Shown here in pieces: positions 26,539 to 41,297 of a stretch of DNA of 64,000 nucleotides. The notes under the pieces were generated by a model, which had not been told where the DNA came from, made no database searches, and saw nothing but the letters and a program-made list of their open reading frames with translations. The stretch covers positions 6,510,001 through 6,574,000 of the forward strand of contig OZ059898.1 in NCBI GenBank assembly GCA_964057225.1, written 5' to 3'. The position numbers and the translations under genes were made by a program. This DNA comes from Auanema rhodensis. Its lineage: Eukaryota > Nematoda > Chromadorea > Rhabditida > Rhabditidae. The stretch's first letter is position 1. Each line of letters begins with the position of its first letter.

Positions 26539-26773
26539 CTAACATAGGACACACTCATTTTACTATATTTCGAATATTAATCATTGCTTTTTTAAAATAA
26601 TGATCTCATCGCTGATTTATTTTAAGCTATTCAAAAAAAATATTTATTAAATAATGCATAAAACTAAACAAAAACAACCCGATAGTCATTTGTACTGATA
26701 AAACGAATTATCAATTATGTATGTAAGTTACAAATGTAAAAGTGAGATAAAAATTATCCATTGTATTATTTAT

Positions 26774-28795
26774 CTATTCCTTGCTTTTATTTACACCTAC
26801 TACCTCAGGATTCACTCTATCTAATGGTGTCCCATATTCACTTTCATCAAAATCTCTAAACGATTCTCCAGTTGAAACTTCCCCAATTTCTAATTGGCCT
26901 CCACCAAAACCAGTAGACATTTCCGCCAGTCTGAATATTATGATGAATATAATTTGGCATTTTTGCTTACCTCTTGTCCACTTTATCGATCATCGCTTGG
27001 AAATCATCAGCAGTTGGTTGAGAACGGTCTGACACGGCAGATTTGTCTGTACCATCCTCACGCAAAACACCATCAAGGAAATCTTCACCGAATGGGTCTA
27101 ACGCGAAAAATTTTAAAAGTTCAAATATTTATTATTAAGCCTTACCATAATCTTTTTTCTCCCCGTCTTTCTTTTCATTTGCTCGTGGGTTGAAGTCATC
27201 ATCGAATAGTGCACCTTTGTCAGGAGGAGGTGTACAGCTTTTATCTTCGGCTGCCTAAAATGAAAATTAAAGCATAATAAAGCGGAATTTAACAAACCAT
27301 AGCTAGCACTGCTTGTGGTAGCACTGTCCGCCGGGATGCCACGGGGGGCGGTGGAGCTAATGTAGGACAAGCAGGTGGTGGAGCTGATGGTGCAGGTCCA
27401 GAAGGCGAAGACGATGAAGCGGAATGTTGCCCTGAAATAAGCCAGTTAATTGGAACAAACGCATAGAAAAAATACCTGAACCCAAAGTATTATAAATAGA
27501 AGGTGAAGTGTTCACAGTAGTAGGGAATTGAGACGGAGCAGTTATTAAATCTGCGAAAGGATCCTGAGGTAACAAAGGATTGCTTCCACTGACATTTTGG
27601 TAAGGTGGCTAAAACGTATTTGTACATATGATGAACTATTAAGCTATGTTGCTACCGTGTTAGGCGAATTTGATTGATTAGGAAGCAAAGCAGTAACCCC
27701 TGGAGGAGGTGCGGAAGGCATAGGAGTAGACGGTAGAGCTGGTGCATCAAGCAGTGAAGGCTGATTCTACATATAAGTGTTAGAGAAGGCGAAACAATGT
27801 TAATCACATCTATGCAAACCTTGGTTGAGCTTCGTACATATTCAGCAAGCCGTTGACTCAACACCTAATGAAACAAATTAAATTTAATAATGCAATAATT
27901 TAATACCTGATTTTCTTGTTCTAATTCTGCTATACGTTTCCGTAAATAAAGAATTTGCTTTTGTGTTTCCAAAGATGTCTTATTGCGATCCATATAGCGC
28001 TGAATAAATAAAGAGGTTGTAACTTTTAAAAAAGAAAAAAACTTTGTAGGCTAAATCGAAAGCTTCCCCGACTGTTAAAGTAATTTGCTCTGCCATTTTA
28101 TCACTTAAAAACACAAAGCAATCATGTCTCGCCGTATCATCTTCAGATTTAGCAATAAATGAGAATACTCGTTTGTCCTTAATATAAATAAGTGAAAAAA
28201 GAAATCTAAATAGAATATTCACCTGTTTATCATCAGCACAAAAAGAAATACGTTGAAGGGGATAACGATGCAACACCATCTTGGTTTTAGAATCAGCAAT
28301 TATAACTCCTTCAACATTAATTTGTAAATCTACTTTTTGTAATTTGGCCGCTGAATGCCCAGTTTCTGACCTTTTAACCTAAATTATAATGTTGTTTAAA
28401 TTAACATAATAATAATGATAATAATATAACCTGTAATTGAAAACGTATTGCAGTTATTGCATCTCTAATAACTTCAGTACCTTTTGGTTTATCGACTTCC
28501 TTAGAACCCAAAAATTTAACAGCATATTCTACTTTACCATTAAGTAATACATCTATATATATATATACATATAGTTAATAAATTGATAGAAAAAATTAAT
28601 TAACCGGGAGGGTGTATCCATGTCTTCCCTGAACCTCCGCCATATTTCACGCCTGATGAATTTTGGCCAAAAGCCTAAAACAAAAAATAATGAATATATG
28701 CTGATTCAAAGTTGTATCACATCGCCAACAGTTGCCATAGAATTAGATATGGAACGTTTAAATGTTTTGTATATTTCTTTTCCTTTGGATGCCAT
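26774..28795 (-). CDS. ced-6: engulfment adaptor CED-6/GULP1
   Basis: Thirteen exons, in phase, encode 488 residues, close to the roughly 490 I recall for C. elegans CED-6. The N-terminal phosphotyrosine-binding domain spans exons 28721-28795 to 28043-28177: WIHPPDVLLNGKVEYAVKF, KPKGTEVIRDAI, RISFCADDKQ, FVFLSDKMAEQITLTVG. A short leucine-rich coiled coil follows (exon 27907-27999: ILYLRKRIAELEQENQ), then a proline/serine-rich tail with PPP motifs and DPFADL/DPFGEDF segments that could bind clathrin adaptors. CED-6 binds the NPxY motif of the CED-1/LRP-type receptor and signals cell-corpse engulfment. It converges with the WDR37 gene (235 bases between stops). Confidence 0.96.
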
Positions 28796-29615
28796 TGAAG
28801 TATCTGGTATATAGAAATTATAATTAAAACAATTAGTTTAAACAAAAAGGAACATAAAATATTGCGATATGATCAGTTCAAAAGAAATACGTAGATGAAT
28901 CATCTCGGGCCAACTGATGCATCCACTGTACGGAGTACACAAACAAAACTTAATGAACGTTCATAGATTCCAACAAAAGGTTTTAATAATTTTACATTAT
29001 ATTATGATGAAATATTATAAAATTAGTTAAAAAAGTTCCATTAATTATAGCACTCTTGTTAAAGAATTGTTTATGCAATATAATATCTTATTATCCGTGT
29101 ATGCAGCCATATGCCTATTAACTAAATTCAATAAATAGAGAAAATAGAGAAAATGATTTATTGATTGTTTCAACTATCTGCCACTCCAGTACTAGTTTCA
29201 CGAAAGGTTGAAGACAATCAATAAAGAAATATGATTGCGAGCAAAACTTGCCATAATTAGGCAAACAAACCGCGAACGTATAAGTATTTCTTCAAAAGAC
29301 ATACGAAGAACAACAAACAATAGCTATGATAATCAAAGTGAAAATGAACTCTATAAACAGGCTGAAACCATTGCCCCCGTACTAGTCAATGTCGCAAAGA
29401 TCAATATACGAGAGTAGGTGACCTTGATGTTCAAAAATAAGTAAATTTTTTTATTTATATGTGGTTATATAAACCTGAATTAACCAAGAAAATGCAATCA
29501 AAAACATTTATTTAATTCAAAAACTTACTCGTCGGTATTCTACAACTATATTTTTTTTAATTTCTAGGATGCTAACGTAATAGATTATAGGTGATCACGG
29601 TAAACATCTAGATTT
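28796..29615. other. intergenic region between ced-6 and ucr-1
   Basis: 820 bases upstream of ced-6 and downstream of ucr-1 (both minus strand). An open frame of about 60 codons on the plus strand (29235-29417) lacks an ATG and has no domain signal. I see no RNA gene or repeat. Confidence 0.5.
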
Positions 29616-31550
29616 TTATAGTCTCCACCATGACATACGGTAACGAGCTTGAGAGTAGTTGGGGAAGGCTTCAGTACGTCCTTAACAAAATGTACATAGA
29701 ATAAAATAAAAATATCGGAACATACCAACTCCAGCAGCAGCCAAATCTCTATCATAGACATGTCTAGATACAGCCTCACGGACGGCATTGTGGTCAACAC
29801 GAGAAATAGCCTCTTCAACCTCTGCTAAGGTTCTTACCTTTCCAGTGTAAAGGAGCTAAAAACTTCAAAGTTTAAGAAACGGAACAAATGTATAACCTCT
29901 TTAGCATTGAAGTTGGCCTTTTGAGTATTGGTTTCAACTCCTTGATAGAACTGAGTACGGAACTTGTTGCGAGCCATAGTAACTTCATCTTCACCGGCTT
30001 GGCAAGCGAGATGCTGACAAATAAATATTGTTTATACTTAAATGTAAAAAAAAAACCTTCCACTCATGCTGAATGCTCTTAAGAATTCCAGTGGTATCAT
30101 CAAGTTGGTGAGAATCGGCAACTAAATAAACTCCCCAGAGTCCAGCATCTCTTAAGTTAACAAATTATATGAAAAACAAAAGCAATATGTACTTGTAGTT
30201 GATATTGAAATGTTGAAGGAAATGGAGTCCGTGATCGTGGGCAATCTTTTGAACTAAACGAGATGGGGATGTTCTGCTCAAAGCATGAGTAGCATCCCAC
30301 TGTCCAATGAAAGAATCAGCTACTTGGAGAGCAAGTGCATCGGGATGACCGTAAGGGACTCCCTAATTTGTAATGTAAATATTTAAAAAAAATTAAAAAC
30401 AAACCTCAACAGCAAAAGCTCCATACATGTGCTTGATGTTATCATTACGGTACAAAAATTCAGATCCAGTGAAGCGGACACCGCTGACCTGTGATAAATA
30501 AGAAAAGAGCTTGGAAAACTTTATAAACCTCTGGAATTTTTCTTGGGTAATCATTGCTAAGATCTCCAAAATGCTTCTCAGCTAATTGTACGAGCTTAGA
30601 AGAATCACATCCACCTCCAACAGCCGAAAGAACCATGCGAACTGGACGGTAATGATCCTCGCGCCATTCCTTCAATTCTTTCTCTCCAATTTGCTAAACA
30701 CGCATAAAATAATAAAGACTGTTTTTTGAAAGCCTTACAGCAATGCTTTGGGTAGTACCCAATGGACTCTTGGCATAACCAGTACCCTTAAAAATACAAA
30801 AATAAAATTTCGTTGAAAAATTGACACAAACTTGGAAGGCAGCATTGTGAAGGTTATCAAAGACAACATTTTGGTATAGCTCTTCTGATTCTTCAAGTTG
30901 TTTAAGCATAGCAGAGCGTGTTTGACTGATAGATGAAGAATCAATCTTACTGTTACGAAGAACATCAGCGAGAATATCAACAACTGTAAAAAAACAATTC
31001 AGATTTTGTTACCTAAAATTGGCAAACCCTTCTCGACATCTTGTGAAGCCGCCTGAACGTAAACTCCGGTTTGGTCACGGCTAGTGAAAGAATTCAACTT
31101 AGCTCCAATTGATTCGAGTTGGGATTGAAGAGCATCAGAAGCACGCTTTCCGGTACCCTAACCAATAATAATTTCAAAAAATTAATAGAAGTTTTAATAC
31201 CTTATGAATTAGACGTTCGAGGAAGTTAGCAACTCCATTGTTTTGTTCATTTTCATATCTGGATCCAGTCTCAATCCAAACACCAACCTAGAACAACACG
31301 ATAAAAAAGTATTAAAAGGCACAAAATACAGTAGCAGTTTGCTTTCCGTTATCCTCAGAAACAACTCTGAATCCGTTCTTCAAGGTTGAAACTTCAGAAG
31401 CTGGTTGATTGCTCAGCACATCTTTGATTGAAAGGGCAGAAGCATTTCTGACCTAGAATTGAATGAATACATAGAAATAAAACTTGCGAATAGAACCTGT
31501 CCAGAAACAACAGGACGGAGAGATGTTCCAAAAACCAAACGAAGAGCCAT
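29616..31550 (-). CDS. ucr-1: ubiquinol-cytochrome c reductase core protein 1 (complex III)
   Basis: Thirteen exons (31497-31550 first, 29616-29680 last) encode 477 residues, normal for a peptidase-M16 core subunit. It starts with a basic presequence and ends SWWRL. In active mitochondrial processing peptidase beta the zinc motif is HxxEH. Here the equivalent is [11 protein letters not shown], with both histidines replaced, so it should be a structural core protein of complex III in the inner membrane rather than a protease. Other family blocks: [59 protein letters not shown]. It shares a 356-base bidirectional promoter with ddx-15. Confidence 0.93.
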
Positions 31551-31906
31551 CGCCCTATTAAACCAAGTTCTCAAATATGAATAAATTAGTAAAACAAGTG
31601 CAGACAGTTATAAATTCAATACAAACTAAAACAAAGCTTCCAAGGATTGTAATGATAAAAGCAACAACTTTTTTAAATTAATTAATTTATAAGCAAAACG
31701 CATTTTTAATACAAATTTATCTTCAAAACTGAGCCACCACCGCCCAAGACGAGTAAATTTAACGTACAGCAAGTTCGTGCCGGGACCAATTTATTTTGAA
31801 ATTCGTAAAATTGAATTTACGAAATGGAGAATTTTTATTTTTTTCTGTTTTCTAAATTGATGAATTTTAATTAATTTAACTTCGACTAATTGTTGTTGTA
31901 GTAGGT
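31551..31906. other. bidirectional promoter of ucr-1 and ddx-15
   Basis: 356 bases between divergent start codons. A GC-richer block (about 31730-31790) stands out in AT-rich flanks. There is no clear TATA or known motif. TTGTTGTAGTAG directly before the ddx-15 start codon contains possible trans-splice acceptors. Confidence 0.4.
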
Positions 31907-34901
<2,995 letters not shown>

Positions 34902-35685
34902 ATGTGGGCACTTGAATTGTTGTGAAATCCATACTGTTATAAGAATTGCGGTTAACATGATTGTTGCATTGAGATATTCAAATCTTCTCTTTAATAAATT
35001 TCAAAAAGTCCAACTTCTTATCTATTTATCACATAGGAATTCTATCAGGACAATGTAAAATTATTATGATTAACATAGAGATTATGTTTCTTAAAAATTA
35101 CAATACTTCTGATGATCTATTGTTTGAAAAGTTTTTAATAGTATTTTATATCTGGAACATTATATTTTATTCGTTTACTTCAGAATCGTATATTTGCAGT
35201 CCCTTAGTTTCCCATAAAATGTAATGATTTCCTGCTTTCAGCGGTACATAAGAGAATATAATTAGAAAATGCAATTGTTTGGAATATAATGTTTTCGAGA
35301 ATTATTTTCTATTTTCTTTTGATTTTAGAAATATTCTGAATATTCAGCTAACTCGTTCGATTTTCATTGTTTTTTCAATCGATAGTTTTCCTATTAACAT
35401 GTAGGCATACGAAAACGATGATAGTTTGATTTATTCAATGATTTATGCATAGTTCTTTTTCGATATATAATACTTGAGCGCTTTCCAAATAATATTAACA
35501 ACACATAGTAGAATAGCATTGGTTTTCTCTTTGATGTGTCCATGTTCTGATAACAATTCTCTCTATTGATTGAACTCTTTATCTTAATAGTAAACTGGCG
35601 TTTCTTTTACTGCCATATTTTTTCAATTTTATATATTTGTTTTTTTTATCTTTTATTGAATATCTTCTATTAGTCTATATTCAAT
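34902..35685. other. intergenic region downstream of ddx-15
   Basis: 784 bases between ddx-15 and the SDR gene on the same strand. AT-rich; the left part should be the ddx-15 3' untranslated region. No exon, repeat or RNA gene seen. The distance is rather large for an operon. Confidence 0.5.
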
Positions 35686-36867
<1,182 letters not shown>

Positions 36868-37461
36868 CATGAAACTTCGATATTACTATAGTTGAGATAA
36901 AGAAAACTTGCTAATTAGTATACAAATATCTATTTTATTCGATTGGAAGCGCAAACATACAAATAGGTTTGCAACGCTACTAGTAACTCAACAGAAACAT
37001 TTTTGCATCAAAAAACTGTAAATATTCGAATTTCTGCTTTATAACTCAGATAAAATTAAGTCTTGGTCCCACTATTCACAAATACTGATATGGATTTTCA
37101 TAAAAATGGTACAAGAGCCGTATATAAAATAGAATACATCAATAATAATATTGAAGAATTCAAGCAGTGGAACCTATACGGTAAATGCTAAAATTGACTA
37201 AATGCGCATATAGACTATAGGTGGGAATCAAAAATTCCAGCACTTGATTCCCAAACAACAGAAAATTAGTTCTTAACAAGTAATTTGAATTAAAATAACA
37301 AAAGTGAATGCGAGCATATCAAATTGGAAAAAAAAACTTTTCAAACTATGTAAGTATTAAGTAGAGAAAGAATTGAAGGTATAAAAGACTATAAACAATA
37401 TGTCGTGTTTAGTGTACAGATAATTAAAAACAATAACTTTAAATGCTATTTCAGAACCAAC
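36868..37461. other. intergenic region between convergent SDR and PP2C genes
   Basis: 594 bases between two stop codons facing each other. AT-rich. It should contain both 3' untranslated regions. Nothing else is recognisable. Confidence 0.5.
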
Positions 37462-39209
37462 TTACTCAATTTTTTCTTCTTCTTCATCGCTTAGTTGCAG
37501 TTTTCCAAATAATTTCCAGAGATCACTGGGAGGGCGTAAGAAAGCGATGACACATGTACAATTATCGTTACTTGGGAGATTAATTGCAGCTTGTACTAAA
37601 TACTCGGCAAGATCGTGATAATCTGAAACATATGTTATGTAATTTGAACAAAAGAGACATTGAAAGTCACCTTCAACAACATTTTGATTTACAAATTCTC
37701 TGATTAAATCAAAGAATTCATTAAGTTTAATTCCTTCACAGACTCCATCACTCATGAACATAATTAGATACTGATTAAGAACCCTTTCTATGGAAACCCC
37801 ATCACTTTCGCCGCTAATCATAGGCCTTCCAGAGATATCGCCTACAAGAGACTGAACATATATAATAAAGAATGTTTACTTTAGAACCTAAGGATCTGGT
37901 GAGATTCAGAACACCGTTTACTCGTAATTCTCCTTGTATATACAAGAGTTCTCCTCCTGCTTCTCTGATTCTGTCAGCTTCTTTCTGAAAACATACAGAT
38001 AGTTACAACTTTATAAAAGCAGTTTTTACCTGGTTGCGAGGAGTATGTGGTTCTGTGAGAAGCTCGACACCCGTGCTCGACAGCAAGTAAGCATTTGAAT
38101 CTCCCAACCATCTTAAATCAGATAATTTTAAAAAATGAAAAAAGCGAGAAATACAAAGACATACCTTATGTGGATCATTTTTTCATCCAAAAGCGCAACA
38201 ACTGCAGTACTTCCTCTACCACCCCAGCGTTCTAAGCGGCACCTGGCCGTTATACGTTTATCTAAATAGACAATATTTCATTAAAAGCTAGTAAGCAGTA
38301 CCGAGTGATTTCATAGCTAGCAATAAGGCTTCACTCCTATCATTTGGGCTTTGGTCCAAGGCTAGTCCAATTTCAAAAGGTAAATGAGCAGCAGCATAAG
38401 AGGCAATGGAAGATCCTCCATGTCCATCAAAAACCCCGAGAAGGGAAACAGGGTCCTAGAATTAAACTGAAATAGGCGAACTTTTTGAAAACATACTTTG
38501 ATATAAGGTAAATGAAATTGGAGAGTGGGTAATACAATCATACGATCCTCTTGTTCTTTTCGTCTACCTTTATCAGTTGCCGATGAGACGGGTAAACTCC
38601 ACCAGGCTTGAGGTAATCCTAGTAATCAGTAAGCCGTATATGTCAAAACAATTGAATATACCTTCAATTTCTACTTGTCTTTCAATTACTTGTAAACAAT
38701 AAGGAGATATTTCGTCTAAAATATTCTTAGCCCACTGAGCGCCATCCCGAACTGGGACATCATCTAGAATGGAGGTGGTACAACGAGTCAGAAGATGAAG
38801 GTACCTGAATCATCAAAAGGAACATCTTCGATTTGAAATTCTCTCGCATATTTCTTAATATAATTGAGCGCAACGACATATGCAACGTTGATTGGTAGCC
38901 GCCTATAATATTATTGGTTCAATAAGAAACATTAACAAGGAATACCTCTGGGTAAGATTATCTATAACAAGTTGCAATCCATCCGGCTTGGTATCATGAT
39001 GAAAAGTTTGGTTATAGGGAGGTCTGTACCGCATTACAGGTGCACCAACTAAGTATTAGAAAATATGAAGCAGTGAAGAGAAAAAAACCTCTGTCTATGC
39101 CAATAGCATTAGGTTCGAACTCAGTTTTCAAGTAATCAATTAATGTTCGTCCAGTGACATCCACAACAGGCGAACTCGACTTTTCATCGGTACTTAGAAT
39201 ATGTGTCAT
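37462..39209 (-). CDS. PP2C protein phosphatase of the PPM1F/FEM-2 type
   Basis: Eleven exons (39089-39209, 38946-39048, 38805-38902, 38662-38763, 38497-38618, 38302-38455, 38165-38261, 38030-38111, 37888-37984, 37671-37841, 37462-37622) encode 435 residues. An N-terminal region of about 150 residues precedes the PP2C domain. Metal and active-site motifs are intact: KGRRKEQEDR, LLGVFDGHGGSS, GRGSTAVVALL, IRWLGDSNAYLL, NGVLNLTRSLGD, FMSDGVCEGI and SNDNCTCVIAFLRPP. The block around WLGDS...RVNG and the tail match PPM1F best, the subfamily of C. elegans FEM-2, the male-promoting phosphatase of sex determination (about 449 residues from memory). It could be the FEM-2 orthologue; only a tree would settle that. 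Confidence 0.85.
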
Positions 39210-39777
39210 TACTATCCTATAAAATCAGGGTTGATAATTCACTTAAATCATAATATTCTGAGAATATTATATAAATTATGTCAGTGTAACGAAAACTACA
39301 AGCGAGAAATTGCTAGCCTGCGGACTATTGATCGCTCTGCCAATGAATGGCAGTTCAATATATCAAAGATAATTAATAAGGAAGCTAGAATTTGAACTCT
39401 ATTAGTAATTGATAAAACCAAGAATTTCAATATTACTACTCAATGCAAGATGTTAGACAGAAATTTAAAATAAGAAATCTAAAATGACCAAGGATTCTTA
39501 CAGGGCTACTTTTCAAAATTATAAATATCACATATTTCATAGAGCAGATGAAAGCTGAATTTGCTAATCTATGTTTCTTCGTAAAAGTTAAATCATATCA
39601 ACCTTTTCTGAGATATTGGAGATATCGAGAGAGGCGTCAACATTAAAATGCTGGCCGCGCCGGGGAAGGCGTGATGAATCGCTAAAGTGTTTCTGAGCAA
39701 AATACCTTCTTTTTATATGTTGCATCATTAAAGCTTTTATATTTAAATTTGATAAAACTTTTTTTTCATTTGAGAGA
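39210..39777. promoter_or_regulatory. bidirectional promoter of the PP2C and eIF2B alpha genes, with a GC-rich core
   Basis: 568 bases between divergent start codons. Around 39651-39670 lies a short block of G and C (CTGGCCGCGCCGGGGAAGGC) in AT-rich DNA, about 110 bases upstream of the eIF2B alpha start. Such CpG-containing cores often mark housekeeping promoters; the function here is inferred. Confidence 0.4.
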
Positions 39778-41078
39778 ATGCCGGAAACAGATTATGCTCA
39801 ATATTTTTGCAATTTATTGGAGGTTAATACATCAATGTCTACAGCCTCGGCAGCTATTGAGACATTATACAATGCTCTTTGTGCAAGCAAAGGTGAAACA
39901 GTGATATTTATGTCAAACAAGCATATAAGTTTCAGCAAACACTGTAACTGAGCTAAATTCTGATTTGGATGTAGTGGTTACTGCCCTGGCAAAAACCGAC
40001 CACAGTTCCACTTCTATTCGGAGTGCTAGCGATTTATTCAGGAGGTGTCTTTTTTTTTCTATTTCTTCTTATTCACATTCTCAGATTTATATCCTTGGCT
40101 CCCGCTCATCTATTAGATCAAAGAGAGTTTTCACGTGTTTTGGAATTCTACAAGGAAAGGGGAAGAACATTCATTCAACGTGTTGAAAGGTCTCGAAGTT
40201 TGATTTCCAATTTTTCACAAGGCTTTCTTATGAAGAATACGGTACATTTTTATCTTTTACTTTTTTGTGTTATATACAAAATTAAAGAATATTCTCACCC
40301 ATTCGTACAGTAAGGTGGTTCTGGAAGCCTTGTTACAAGCTCAAAAAAGCGGGATTAATAATCATGTTTGGGTATGATTGGAATGCCGTTTTTATTTTTA
40401 AATGGAAATTTAATATAGGTTACTCAATCACAACCTGATCAATCTGGTATAAAAATGCATGAAGAATTGAAGAAAAACAATATTAAAACAACACTCATCT
40501 TGGATAGTTGTATTGGGTTAGTCTCTTAATATCAAGATAGAATATTATTTCAAATGCTGAAAAAACATATATATATGAGTTTAGCTATATTATGGAGAGA
40601 GTTGACATAGTTGTGGTTGGTGCTGAAGGTGTGATGGAAACTGGTGGTATTATCAATAAGGTAACATATTTTGTTGTTTGCTATTCGTATGATATATCCG
40701 TTTAGATTGGCACTCTAAGTTTATCAGTCTGCGCCAAAACTATGAATAAACCTGTTTATGTAATGGCAGAAAGTATCAAATTTGTAAAAGAATATCCTTT
40801 GAATCAGTCTGATATTCCTGAAGAATTTAAGGTTATTCTAACTTACTACTTTTTTATTTCCTTTTTTAACAATTATATTTTAGTATCGAACATCAGTATT
40901 GGAAAACAATGATCTTGCCGAAGAGCACCCTTTAGTTGACTATACTCCGCCTCAGGTAAAATGTGCATAAATTCTTAACTTATAATATTAATTTTAGTAT
41001 ATCAACCTATTGTTTACTGATCTAGGAATACTAACGCCAGCAGCTGTAGGAGAGGAATTGATCAAATTGTATATCTAA
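39778..41078 (+). CDS. translation initiation factor eIF2B subunit alpha
   Basis: Nine exons (39778-39892, 39936-40044, 40085-40241, 40315-40371, 40419-40516, 40585-40660, 40706-40831, 40884-40955, 40998-41078) encode 296 residues, normal for the alpha subunit. Motifs: [66 protein letters not shown] (the Rossmann-like signature of eIF2B alpha/beta/delta), PVYVMAES, and [22 protein letters not shown] at the end. eIF2B is the guanine-nucleotide exchange factor for eIF2; alpha is the regulatory subunit that senses phosphorylated eIF2. Exon 4 must start at 40315, because the nearer CAG would bring an in-frame TAA. Confidence 0.94.
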
Positions 41079-41297
41079 AATGTATTCTTTATCTTACATT
41101 GGACTCTTTTGAGACTTTCATATATAATTTCATATTTGCGATCGGGTCGAAATAAATTTTTTATCAAACAAGTCTGATTTATTCGAATTTTCTGTTCATA
41201 AAAGGTGTCTTTGACGTGGTGTAGTGCCACGTTAGATATTTGCTGGGCTAATATTCGAGGCACTAACGACGGGGAATTAACAAATTTATTTGATGGA

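Noticed and set aside
29235-29417. 60-codon plus-strand frame between ced-6 and ucr-1
   Set aside because: It begins at TTG, has a stop directly upstream in frame and no domain signal.
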